From positions 162,241-210,461 of the forward strand of contig NZ_KE159716.1 in assembly GCF_000403455.2 (NCBI RefSeq): a stretch of DNA of 48,221 nt, written 5' to 3'. The position numbers and the translations under genes are program-made. Of the stretch, positions 23,835 to 31,926 are shown piece after piece. Source of the stretch: Dorea sp. 5-2 (GTDB taxonomy: Bacteria; Bacillota; Clostridia; Lachnospirales; Lachnospiraceae). Each line of letters opens with the position of its first letter. Within the stretch, counting starts at the first letter, position 1. The notes below the pieces were generated by a model, which saw only the letters and a list, made by a program, of their open reading frames with translations, did not search any database and was not told the DNA's origin.

Positions 23835-25973
23835 ATGGATATACAAATTTTATCAGATGAAAAGATCTTGGATGTTTTGGGGAAAGATCCGCAGAAGGGC
23901 ATGGTTCTTCTGATGGAGAAATACACGGGGCTCGTCTGGCATGTGATCTCTTTCCATGTGGAGAACCCGGAGGATATTAAGGAATGTACGAATGATACGT
24001 TTTCAGGATTTTATTTCAAGAGGAAAAGATTCGATCCTGAACGAGGATCTCTGCCAGTCTACCTGACTGCGATAGCCCGTAAGATTGCGATCTCCCGTTA
24101 CAGGAAGGAGAAGCTGCGGCGCAGTATGTCTCTGGATGAGAGCGCGCTTGGAGCGGAAGAAGGCAGGGAGGACAGAAGATTTAACCGTGCGGAGCTTAAG
24201 GTGGATATGGAGCGTGCCATGTCTGTACTTAAGCCCAATGAGCTAAAGATCATCCGGATGAAGTATTATGACGGGATGACAGTACGGGAGATCGCGGAGT
24301 CTCTAGATCTGCCTTATGAGACCGTGAAGAAGCGGCATCAGAGGGGGATCTTGAAACTGGGGCAGAGTATGCTGATGTTACTGCTGATCCTGGTGCTTCT
24401 GTTATCCTTCTCGGCATGTGTCTATGGCGTCCTGCGGTATCTGGATATCATTCCGCCGCTCTGGGTGCAGGAAGAGGAAGAAGAAGATCCGGAAGTCATT
24501 CCGGATGACGGACTGGTGATCAATAATGACCAGGGATGGCGGGACAGGAACCGTGAACCAGAACCGGGACCGGTACCGGAAGAAGAGAACGATCTGGCGG
24601 AAGTATCAGAGGCGGACGCGGGGATTCCGTCAGTCAATATAATCGAAAACAGGCAGGAAGAGGAAGTACATACGGAATACGGTCCGATGGAAGCTGTCAT
24701 AGATGAATATACGGTCAGTCCCGGGTACGGTGTCAATCTCAATCCGGAAGAAGCTGTGTATTCTCTTACGGAAAAGATGGTTTATGAAGACCAGGACTAT
24801 ACGCTGTCGCTGGATGAGTTTGTCTATATCAATAATGAAGTGATTATCACGCTGACACTCCAGATGAAAGATACGGCTAACAGAGACGAACCGATATTCA
24901 GGGATTATACTTTGGAATACAACGGAAGCAGTTGGAGATTTTCAAGTCAAACGGAATATCAGCCTAACTTTACTTCGCGTGTCCGATATCTTCAATTTGA
25001 AAATGTTTCGCTTCCTGCTTCTGAACAGGGGCTTCAGGCGCTGACGCTTAAGATAAAGGGATGTCCGGCATTTGTATTCGATCTGAGTACCGTTAAGCAG
25101 GATGAGATCAAGGATCATCCTTATCAGGTGGGGAAATACGGCGGTGTGATGGCGATCCCAAGGCTTGAGGATGGTTCGCTTATCGTTGAGATCCATCCTC
25201 TGGATGATGATGATGAATATAAGCTGCTGCCGGGGCTTATCAGGGATTCTGCCGGCGAGATGTCAGACGATGCTGTAACGGTGACAGGAGAGGACGGGAC
25301 AGAGCGGCAGGGGAGATGCCTGTGGTACTCGCCTATGAATATTAAGACCTATTATGAATGGGACTTTGGTGCGGCGTCTCCGGGAAAGTATACATTGCAT
25401 GTCCCGTCGCTTTGTTATGAGCGGGAGCTGGGGGATGAGTTTACGATAACGATCGATCTGGAGAATAATACATGGGACAGCAGGGAGTATCCGGTTCACG
25501 GCGGAAGTGTATATTTGAAAGAGTGCAAGCTTCTGTCTGGGGATCCGGAGTTTGATAAGGATGCCTTTGAAGAGTTTTTTGAAGAGCCGTTTCCTGATAT
25601 TGGGGATATGGATCTGGGGGAAAGCTTGATGGAATGTCGGTCTTTGAAGATTGGATACATCTCGGACGATCCGGAACTTTCACTTCTGTCAGTTTACGCG
25701 ATAGACGCAGAGACAGATCCGAATCCTAATCCGGAACCTGATATAAACCTGGAACTGGAACAACCTTCAACGCCCCCTCACATGGAGCCTTATGAAGAAG
25801 AAATCCGTTTATCACTGAAATCTAAAGATCTGGGGGATCTGGAGACGAAATATCTTCTTCGGACAAGTATGGTAAGAGAATATGTAAAGAATGCATATCT
25901 CAGATTCCGAAAAGACGATGTTATCAACTATCGGTGGAATCAGAGCTTTGATATTACTTTCACTGTAAATTAA
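23835..25973 (+). CDS. ECF sigma factor fused to a transmembrane segment and large extracytoplasmic domain
   Basis: A 712-residue fusion. Residues about 20-95 are a sigma-70 region 2 (TGLVWHVISFHVENPEDIKE, GSLPVYLTAIARKIAISRYRKEK). Residues about 125-175 are region 4 (LKPNELKIIRMKYYDGMTVREIAESL, ETVKKRHQRGILKL). A single membrane segment follows (about 178-205), then a glutamate-rich linker (EEEEEDPE) and about 490 residues rich in beta-strand patterns with a proline-rich stretch near 640. The topology suggests a membrane-held sigma factor whose C-terminal domain senses outside signals and which must be released, or act while tethered. I do not recognise the ectodomain. No separate anti-sigma gene is adjacent. 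Confidence 0.82.
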   Translation: MDIQILSDEKILDVLGKDPQKGMVLLMEKYTGLVWHVISFHVENPEDIKECTNDTFSGFYFKRKRFDPERGSLPVYLTAIARKIAISRYRKEKLRRSMSLDESALGAEEGREDRRFNRAELKVDMERAMSVLKPNELKIIRMKYYDGMTVREIAESLDLPYETVKKRHQRGILKLGQSMLMLLLILVLLLSFSACVYGVLRYLDIIPPLWVQEEEEEDPEVIPDDGLVINNDQGWRDRNREPEPGPVPEEENDLAEVSEADAGIPSVNIIENRQEEEVHTEYGPMEAVIDEYTVSPGYGVNLNPEEAVYSLTEKMVYEDQDYTLSLDEFVYINNEVIITLTLQMKDTANRDEPIFRDYTLEYNGSSWRFSSQTEYQPNFTSRVRYLQFENVSLPASEQGLQALTLKIKGCPAFVFDLSTVKQDEIKDHPYQVGKYGGVMAIPRLEDGSLIVEIHPLDDDDEYKLLPGLIRDSAGEMSDDAVTVTGEDGTERQGRCLWYSPMNIKTYYEWDFGAASPGKYTLHVPSLCYERELGDEFTITIDLENNTWDSREYPVHGGSVYLKECKLLSGDPEFDKDAFEEFFEEPFPDIGDMDLGESLMECRSLKIGYISDDPELSLLSVYAIDAETDPNPNPEPDINLELEQPSTPPHMEPYEEEIRLSLKSKDLGDLETKYLLRTSMVREYVKNAYLRFRKDDVINYRWNQSFDITFTVN

Positions 25974-26035
25974 TTATTGTATTATTTTTGTCCCCTTTTA
26001 CATTTCTGGTGCGAATATATATAAAGGGAGATTGG

Positions 26036-26076
26036 GAAACTGCCTGATAAGACTTGGTCACAGGCAGTTTCTTTTT
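26036..26076 (+). terminator. terminator after the sigma-fusion gene
   Basis: GAAACTGCCTG (26036-26046) pairs perfectly with CAGGCAGTTTC (26061-26071), followed by TTTTT. It lies only 33 bases before the next start codon, so it could also act as an attenuator of the downstream gene. Confidence 0.88.
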
Positions 26077-26108
26077 GTCTTTGTTGTTATGATGCAAAGG
26101 GGGATGAG

Positions 26109-27050
26109 ATGTTGGATCAGTATAGGAAGGATGATATGGCCAGGCTTGCCATGGAGTGCATTTCTCTTGGGGGACGTCCGCGGCCGGAGCTTCGGTGGCT
26201 GAATCGCAGGTATGACCGTGTGAAGAAGCGGTGCGGGCTGAGAAGTAAGACGGAGACGGATAAGCTGTTGTATGAGCGTATGTATGGAAGAGCGCCAAAG
26301 AAGGATTCAGAAGTCCTGAAACTCAGGTACTGGCGGACCGGGAAGTGTATGCCCGGCAACAGGGAGCATTGTCTGTTGTTCGGCAAAGCGTTGGAGTTGT
26401 CTGAGACAGAGATGAAATTCTTCGTGCAGCAGTATTATGACCGGGGGATGGAGCTGTATGACGCCGTGTCTGACGCGGCGGATCCGGCGTACCGGGAGAG
26501 ACGGGCATATCTTAAACAGATCGTGGAGGCATATCTAAGGAACGTGCCGGAGAATAAGCTTGAGAGTCTTCATATTCCGAGGAAGAAAGCAGGAGTGTTC
26601 CTGCGGCACATCTATTTTACAGATGCGCTTCGGTATATCAAGGGATCGGGGGAGCTGAAGCCTGAGATCATCAATAAGCATATTACCAGCCTGCGGTATG
26701 AATCGGAATTTGCCAGGCAGATGCGTCTGAGCGGAGAGATTCCCCGCAAGGCGTTGATACGGCATCTTCTGATCCTGGGGATGCCGGATGTCACCCTTAA
26801 GAAGATGAACAGGCAGCTGCGGTTCTTCGGATATCTTCCGCTTGAGGAGGAACATACGATGGCCAGGGGGGAGAGGCTTGACTGGCTGCTGATCAGGCTG
26901 ATCCAAATGTATGAAGAGAAACGAAGGGAAACGGATGACGTGCGTGCCGGCATTTGGTTTCGGGAGGCATGCCGTACATTGGACGAGGTTTTTAAGAAGG
27001 AGGGTTGTTCAAGGCTTCGGTTCATGCATTTTAAGGCATTGGATCTATAG
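26109..27050 (+). CDS. unrecognised basic protein with a possible HTH-like segment
   Basis: A 313-residue, strongly basic soluble protein; no membrane segment or signal peptide. Around residues 70-115 the pattern VLKLRYWRTGKCMPGNREHC followed by LLFGKALELSETEMKFFVQQYY looks like a helical DNA-binding (XRE-like) segment, but this is only a resemblance. The rest is helical with many Arg/Lys residues. Ribosome site AAAGGGGG precedes the ATG. It lies between a membrane-tethered sigma factor and a large membrane protein, all in the same direction. I cannot assign a function. Confidence 0.7.
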   Translation: MLDQYRKDDMARLAMECISLGGRPRPELRWLNRRYDRVKKRCGLRSKTETDKLLYERMYGRAPKKDSEVLKLRYWRTGKCMPGNREHCLLFGKALELSETEMKFFVQQYYDRGMELYDAVSDAADPAYRERRAYLKQIVEAYLRNVPENKLESLHIPRKKAGVFLRHIYFTDALRYIKGSGELKPEIINKHITSLRYESEFARQMRLSGEIPRKALIRHLLILGMPDVTLKKMNRQLRFFGYLPLEEEHTMARGERLDWLLIRLIQMYEEKRRETDDVRAGIWFREACRTLDEVFKKEGCSRLRFMHFKALDL

Positions 27051-27115
27051 CGGGCATAAGAAGATAAGCCCCGCAAAAGAAGAGAAATGAATTTTGGAAA
27101 AGGAAGGATGAGAGA

Positions 27116-29737
27116 ATGATAAATAAAAAAGATGAATTCAGGAAAAAATGCGAAGATATGCTGGCTTTAGAAGCGTATATGGACACGCTGCAAAGTTATC
27201 GGGTGCTGCCCAAAGTAAAGTTCAGAGAATTAGTAAAAAGGGACTGGATATCGCTTTTGATGGTGATCGTGGGCATACTGGCGATCCAGGGACTGCGTTT
27301 CGCCAGGGGGTGGATGGAAGATATAGATACGGATATGATACTTCTGTACGGGGTACTTTATTACGGAACCTATGTGGTGAGCTTCCTGTGCTATGTCTGG
27401 TTGCTTATAGCTTTTCTCCCAGGTCTTGGAGACGAAGCAAGAGAGGGGATGCTGATATTCCTGTGGCGTGCGCTGAGACTGGCGTTCATCAACAGATCAA
27501 GGGAGAAGGAAAACCGGAAGAATGCAACAGAACGGAAACTCGCCCAAGATGCAAAGACGATCCTGGAGAAAGAATTGCTGGAGTATTCGTTTGCCGATGA
27601 GGAAGTGGATGAGGACGGCAGAAGGAGCCGGGATAGCCAGTATGTCTTTGACATTTCGCCTTTAAAAGAGAAGACGAAGAAACTGATCAGCAATATGTAT
27701 GGCGTATCACGCTGGGATTATCCCATAATAGGAGAGAATCTGGCTCTGGATGTATTCTCGACGTGCTGTGGGAGGATAAAGACAAAAGAAGAAGACAAAG
27801 AGCTGCGGCTTGACGGGTTTGCTTACGCTTATGAATTGACGCGTGAGAAGCTGCGGGAGATACTATCGGATGATTATCTGCTGCTTTATGCGGATATGGA
27901 TGGGCTGCGCGCGGCAGAGGGGGAGAAGATCTATATCAAGAAGATCTATGAGATTGCCGCAAGAAGGCTGACTGAGAAGACGACACGTACTACGACCACA
28001 AGCTATGACGTAGACAAAGCGCTGAAAACTTTTAATTCCAACCTGGATGCGCTGCTGAATGCTGATGCGATCGGGATCAATGAGCATACGGCGTGGAAGC
28101 AAAAAGGCGAGAAGAGGATCAATGAGGCGCTGGCGACTACGACGACCTCCGAATCTACAAAAAGATGCGTCGGAGAGGAATTGATGATACTGGAGGAGGG
28201 GTATGCGGTCTTCCTGGGGAATACGTTGAAAGCAGTGGGGATACCAAGGAAGAAGGCAGAGGAACTACATATCGTCTATGAATTGGATAAACCTTTCAAA
28301 GTTGAATTCATGGATTATGAGATGAAGATCCCGGAGGAAGAACGTTTCCATGGTAAGATCATATGGGCAGAGACCAGACAGGTGCGCCCGAATCCCTTTA
28401 GTACGGCTCTGCAGGTTACAGAGATGATAAAGGATATCAAGCCCTTTGATGCTTCCGCCGAGATACCGGATGATACGGCAGATGAGGCGGAGATGAAGGT
28501 ATGGCGTTTCTTTATGACGGAGCGTTTTAAGAAGGAGATCGGACGTGTATGGGATCGTAAAGAATGTGAGGAGCTTGCAGGGAAGCCGCAGGAAGAACCG
28601 CTTCCCCGATCCTATGACCGGAAAGCCGCAGTCAATGGAGTGCTGTTGGCGCTCTTGGTCTGGAGCGCGGCGTCCATAACAGACAAATTACCGCCGATGC
28701 TCCGGCTAGGCCCCGTGGAGAGGGCATGGAAGATGGTGACAGAGGACGATCAGCGGTTTATCCGCCAGGGAAAGAATCCGGAATTTACCAAGGGCTGTTA
28801 TCAGAGGTTTATCCATAACGGAACGAATGCCAATATCGAAGCGTCGGATGCAAGGCGCAGTGCAGCCGCAGAAGGAAGCTGGCTGTGGGTCAATGACTGG
28901 ACGGGGCTTCGCAGGCACAACAGCAAGGTTCCGGAAGAATGGAACGCAATGGGTGATAATTATTTCTGTGAAGAACATGCCGCGGCGATGTTATATGCAG
29001 GAGATCTCGGGTTCGCTGTGTCTGCGCAGGAAGACGGAGAAAGCTACGCAGTCCTCTTTAACCGGGAGAAGGACGAGAAGGATAAGGGCGAGACTGTCGC
29101 CAGAGGATGGATAGACGGATTTCTGGAGGACGGCAGCTTTACGTACGATTCCGTTATCAGCCGTCTGTATTCGATCTTGCAAAAGCAGGAATCAAAAAAT
29201 ATAAGCGCAGAAGAGATGGCGGGGCTGCTTTATTTTACTTCCCGGGGAGTACTGCTGGATTATCAGGACGGCGAGGCGATCTTTGCGGATGATTTCACCG
29301 ATGCGGGGACCGTACATGTCTATAGGTATACAGAAGAGGAAGCCGAGGAACTCGTCTCTTATCCGGATGATTATGCAGGAAGCGGTTCAGGACGTTTTAT
29401 TGTGGAAGATACCCTCTATTATGCAGAGAATCTGGCTGTAACGAGTTTTAGCCTGGAGCAGAAAGAAGGAGGCTGGAGGAAGATCTATGATGCGGAACAG
29501 CCGATCCGGGGGCTTAATTACGCTTATGGGAAAGAAGGCAGATTATGTATCCTGTCCTTATCGGAGGAAAGTGTGGTTATTCTCCTTCCTTCAGAAGAAA
29601 GACTTGAAACAGTGGAGATAACCGGACCGGCGGAAAGCATCTATACGGTGAAGAACAAGATCATGATCTACAGACCGTCGGAAGGAGAATATAATTCCGC
29701 CAAGGGCGGCAAATATAGTTATGTAGAATTAAATTAG
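27116..29737 (+). CDS. large unrecognised membrane protein
   Basis: An 873-residue protein of unknown family. Two hydrophobic segments near the N-terminus (about 44-62 and 75-103) are followed by about 400 residues of charged, helical, probably cytoplasmic sequence, a third hydrophobic segment (about 503-520, GVLLALLVWSAASI), and a C-terminal domain of about 350 residues with repeated strand-like patterns. If the N-terminus is inside, the C-terminal domain would face outside. Ribosome site GGAAGGA precedes the ATG. It follows the basic protein by 65 bases and ends at a strong hairpin, so the two probably form one transcript. Confidence 0.7.
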   Translation: MINKKDEFRKKCEDMLALEAYMDTLQSYRVLPKVKFRELVKRDWISLLMVIVGILAIQGLRFARGWMEDIDTDMILLYGVLYYGTYVVSFLCYVWLLIAFLPGLGDEAREGMLIFLWRALRLAFINRSREKENRKNATERKLAQDAKTILEKELLEYSFADEEVDEDGRRSRDSQYVFDISPLKEKTKKLISNMYGVSRWDYPIIGENLALDVFSTCCGRIKTKEEDKELRLDGFAYAYELTREKLREILSDDYLLLYADMDGLRAAEGEKIYIKKIYEIAARRLTEKTTRTTTTSYDVDKALKTFNSNLDALLNADAIGINEHTAWKQKGEKRINEALATTTTSESTKRCVGEELMILEEGYAVFLGNTLKAVGIPRKKAEELHIVYELDKPFKVEFMDYEMKIPEEERFHGKIIWAETRQVRPNPFSTALQVTEMIKDIKPFDASAEIPDDTADEAEMKVWRFFMTERFKKEIGRVWDRKECEELAGKPQEEPLPRSYDRKAAVNGVLLALLVWSAASITDKLPPMLRLGPVERAWKMVTEDDQRFIRQGKNPEFTKGCYQRFIHNGTNANIEASDARRSAAAEGSWLWVNDWTGLRRHNSKVPEEWNAMGDNYFCEEHAAAMLYAGDLGFAVSAQEDGESYAVLFNREKDEKDKGETVARGWIDGFLEDGSFTYDSVISRLYSILQKQESKNISAEEMAGLLYFTSRGVLLDYQDGEAIFADDFTDAGTVHVYRYTEEEAEELVSYPDDYAGSGSGRFIVEDTLYYAENLAVTSFSLEQKEGGWRKIYDAEQPIRGLNYAYGKEGRLCILSLSEESVVILLPSEERLETVEITGPAESIYTVKNKIMIYRPSEGEYNSAKGGKYSYVELN

Positions 29738-29751
29738 CGTGGTTTGGACTT

Positions 29752-29795
29752 AGCACATCATTACATTAATTCTTGGGTAATGATGTGCTTGCCTT
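29752..29795 (+). terminator. terminator between convergent transcription units
   Basis: AGCACATCATTAC (29752-29764) pairs perfectly with GTAATGATGTGCT (29777-29789), followed by TGCCTTTT. It separates the large membrane-protein gene from the oppositely oriented histidine kinase gene. Confidence 0.82.
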
Positions 29796-31202
29796 TTAAC
29801 CCTTCGGCAGCGAGAAGATGAACTCGGTTCCGACGCCTTCGGTGCTGACGACATTGATATTCTCCCCGTGTGCCTGGATCGCTTCCTTGACAATTGCAAG
29901 TCCCAGGCCGGTTCCTTTCTTATCCTTGCCGCGGGAAAGGTCGGACTTGTAGAAACGCTCCCATACCCGATTGAGCGAGCCGCGGGGGATGCCGATCCCT
30001 TCATCCTTCACGGAGGTGTAGACTTTGTCGCCTCTTTCCGTGGTCTCGATGGTGATGACGGAATCAGGATCGCTGAACTTGATCGCGTTGTCCAACAGAT
30101 TATAGAGTACCTGTTGGAGTTTGTGCTTGTCGGCGTTGACATTCAGATGCTTTGCTGCGATCAGGACATTGATGGAGATCTTTTTCTGTGTACAGGTTCC
30201 TTCGAAGGAAGCGGCGACATGTTTGATCATCTCATGTATGTCGAAGACTTCTTTGTTCAGAAGCAGGTTTTTCGTGTCAAATTCATTCAGGGTCAGCAGA
30301 TCCTGGGTCAGATCTGTCAGACGTTCTGTCTCGAATAATATGATCTTCAGATATTTCCCATATAATTCCGGCGGGATGGTCCCGTCTGTCATTGCCTCAA
30401 CGTATCCCTTGATCGAGGTGAGCGGAGAACGAAAATCATGAGACACATTTGCCACAAATTTCTTTTGATAATCTTCCATATCCCTCAGATGTGACGACAT
30501 ATAATTCAAAGATGCGGAGAGATATCCCATCTCGTCTTCCGTGTAAACCGGTATCTCATATTCCAGATTACCGGAGGCATACTGGGTGGCGGCTTCCGTG
30601 ATCTGATACAGAGGCCGGTACACGAAGTACTGGAAGGCGAGCAGTATGACAAAGGAAAGAACATAGACCAGAAGCACGGTGAGAGACGCGGCGCGAAGCA
30701 GGATATGCTGTGTGTCCTTTAAGTCGTCCAGGTACTTATGGATGAGCAGGTAACCGTTGGGGGAATATCCATATACAACCGGCGCCATGACGGTGATCAC
30801 ATCTTCGTCAAAATACTCATGATAACGGCCGGTCTGGTATTGGCGCCCGCTGATCTCAACAGGATCAAAATCACGGATATAACGCGGCGCCGCAGGATAA
30901 TTGTCGGGCGCCGCTGAGGATATCATCTTACCGTCCCTGTCCACGAACCATATGGCTGCCTCCAGTTGAAGTTCCATGCCGGATAACTGCAGAGAGACCG
31001 CTTCGCCGTCAAGTTCTTCTGAGAAATAAGAAGGCAGGTAGTTGCTGGCAACGAGATTCACTTCCCGGTACAGAGACGTCGCCTGTTCTTTCTCAAGGGG
31101 GCTTTCCGTCAGGCTGAATGTCAGTGTGGCTACGGAAAAGATACAAAGGAATCCGAATAGAATATATACGATAATAAATTTTAAATATAATGTACTGCGC
31201 AT
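29796..31202 (-). CDS. sensor histidine kinase
   Basis: A 468-residue membrane histidine kinase. Segment 1 is at about 9-30, an extracellular sensor region at about 31-165, segment 2 at about 168-195, then HAMP, the phospho-acceptor His in NVSHDFRSPLTSIKGYVEAM (about residue 251), the N box NLLDNAIKFS, G1 DEGIGIP, F box WERFYKSD and G2 GTGLGLAIVKEAI. It autophosphorylates and passes phosphate to the response regulator encoded 3 bases upstream in the same operon. The signal is unknown; the class (EnvZ/WalK-like layout) often senses the envelope. Confidence 0.93.
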   Translation of the reverse strand: MRSTLYLKFIIVYILFGFLCIFSVATLTFSLTESPLEKEQATSLYREVNLVASNYLPSYFSEELDGEAVSLQLSGMELQLEAAIWFVDRDGKMISSAAPDNYPAAPRYIRDFDPVEISGRQYQTGRYHEYFDEDVITVMAPVVYGYSPNGYLLIHKYLDDLKDTQHILLRAASLTVLLVYVLSFVILLAFQYFVYRPLYQITEAATQYASGNLEYEIPVYTEDEMGYLSASLNYMSSHLRDMEDYQKKFVANVSHDFRSPLTSIKGYVEAMTDGTIPPELYGKYLKIILFETERLTDLTQDLLTLNEFDTKNLLLNKEVFDIHEMIKHVAASFEGTCTQKKISINVLIAAKHLNVNADKHKLQQVLYNLLDNAIKFSDPDSVITIETTERGDKVYTSVKDEGIGIPRGSLNRVWERFYKSDLSRGKDKKGTGLGLAIVKEAIQAHGENINVVSTEGVGTEFIFSLPKG

Positions 31203-31205
31203 CTC

Positions 31206-31910
31206 TTACTTTACCTCGAACTTATAGCCGATCCCCCAGACGGTGGCAAGTCCCCACATACTGTGATCCTTGATCTTCTCCCGCAGACGTTTGATATGGA
31301 CGTCTACGGTCCGCGTATCGCCGATATATTCGTATCCCCAGATCTGATCAAGCAGTTGTTCCCGGGTAAATACCTGATTGGGGGAGGAGGCAAGGAAATA
31401 TAAGAGTTCCAGTTCCTTGGGCGGCATATCGACTCTCTGGCCGTCCACCAGTACGGTATAATTGGTAAGGTTGATGATAATGCCCGGATATTCCACACAT
31501 TTTCCCTTATCTGCTTTCGGCGCTTCCGCCTTGGGGGCTGTCTGGTAGCGGCGCAGGACCGCTTTGACCCGGGCGACCAGTTCCTTGGAATCAAAAGGTT
31601 TCATGATATAGTCGTCGGCGCCGAGTTCAAGTCCCAGAACCTTATCGAATACTTCGCCCTTGGCGGACAGCATGATGATCGGTACGCCGGATCTGGCGCG
31701 GATCTCCCGGCATACCTGATAACCGTCGATCCCCGGAAGCATCAGATCCAGAAGGATCAGGTTAGGCTGATAGGTATCGTGGGCGATCAGCGCCTTCTCA
31801 CCGTCGTGTACCATCATGGTGTCAAAACACTCCTTGGTGAGGTATAAGGATATGAGTTCGGCGATATTCTCGTCGTCGTCTACGATTAAGATTTTCTGTT
31901 TATTTACCAT
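31206..31910 (-). CDS. OmpR/PhoB-family response regulator
   Basis: A 234-residue regulator. The receiver domain has the acidic pocket DDD (11-13), phospho-acceptor D55 (LLDLMLPG), the conserved Ser/Thr in MLSAKG, and the Lys in YIMKPFD. The C-terminal winged-helix DNA-binding domain has ELELLYFLASSPNQVFTREQ and TRTVDVHIKRLREKI. It is co-transcribed with the kinase gene that follows. Ribosome site AAGGAGA lies upstream of the ATG. The mutS2 gene ends 16 bases before this start, so the three genes may share a transcript. Confidence 0.95.
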   Translation of the reverse strand: MVNKQKILIVDDDENIAELISLYLTKECFDTMMVHDGEKALIAHDTYQPNLILLDLMLPGIDGYQVCREIRARSGVPIIMLSAKGEVFDKVLGLELGADDYIMKPFDSKELVARVKAVLRRYQTAPKAEAPKADKGKCVEYPGIIINLTNYTVLVDGQRVDMPPKELELLYFLASSPNQVFTREQLLDQIWGYEYIGDTRTVDVHIKRLREKIKDHSMWGLATVWGIGYKFEVK

Positions 31911-31926
31911 TAAAAGTGTCTCCTTT

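Noticed and set aside
24466..24490. Short acidic repeat (EEEEED) in the sigma fusion as a sequencing artefact
   Set aside because: The frame stays open for 490 residues on its far side with sensible composition, so it is a linker.
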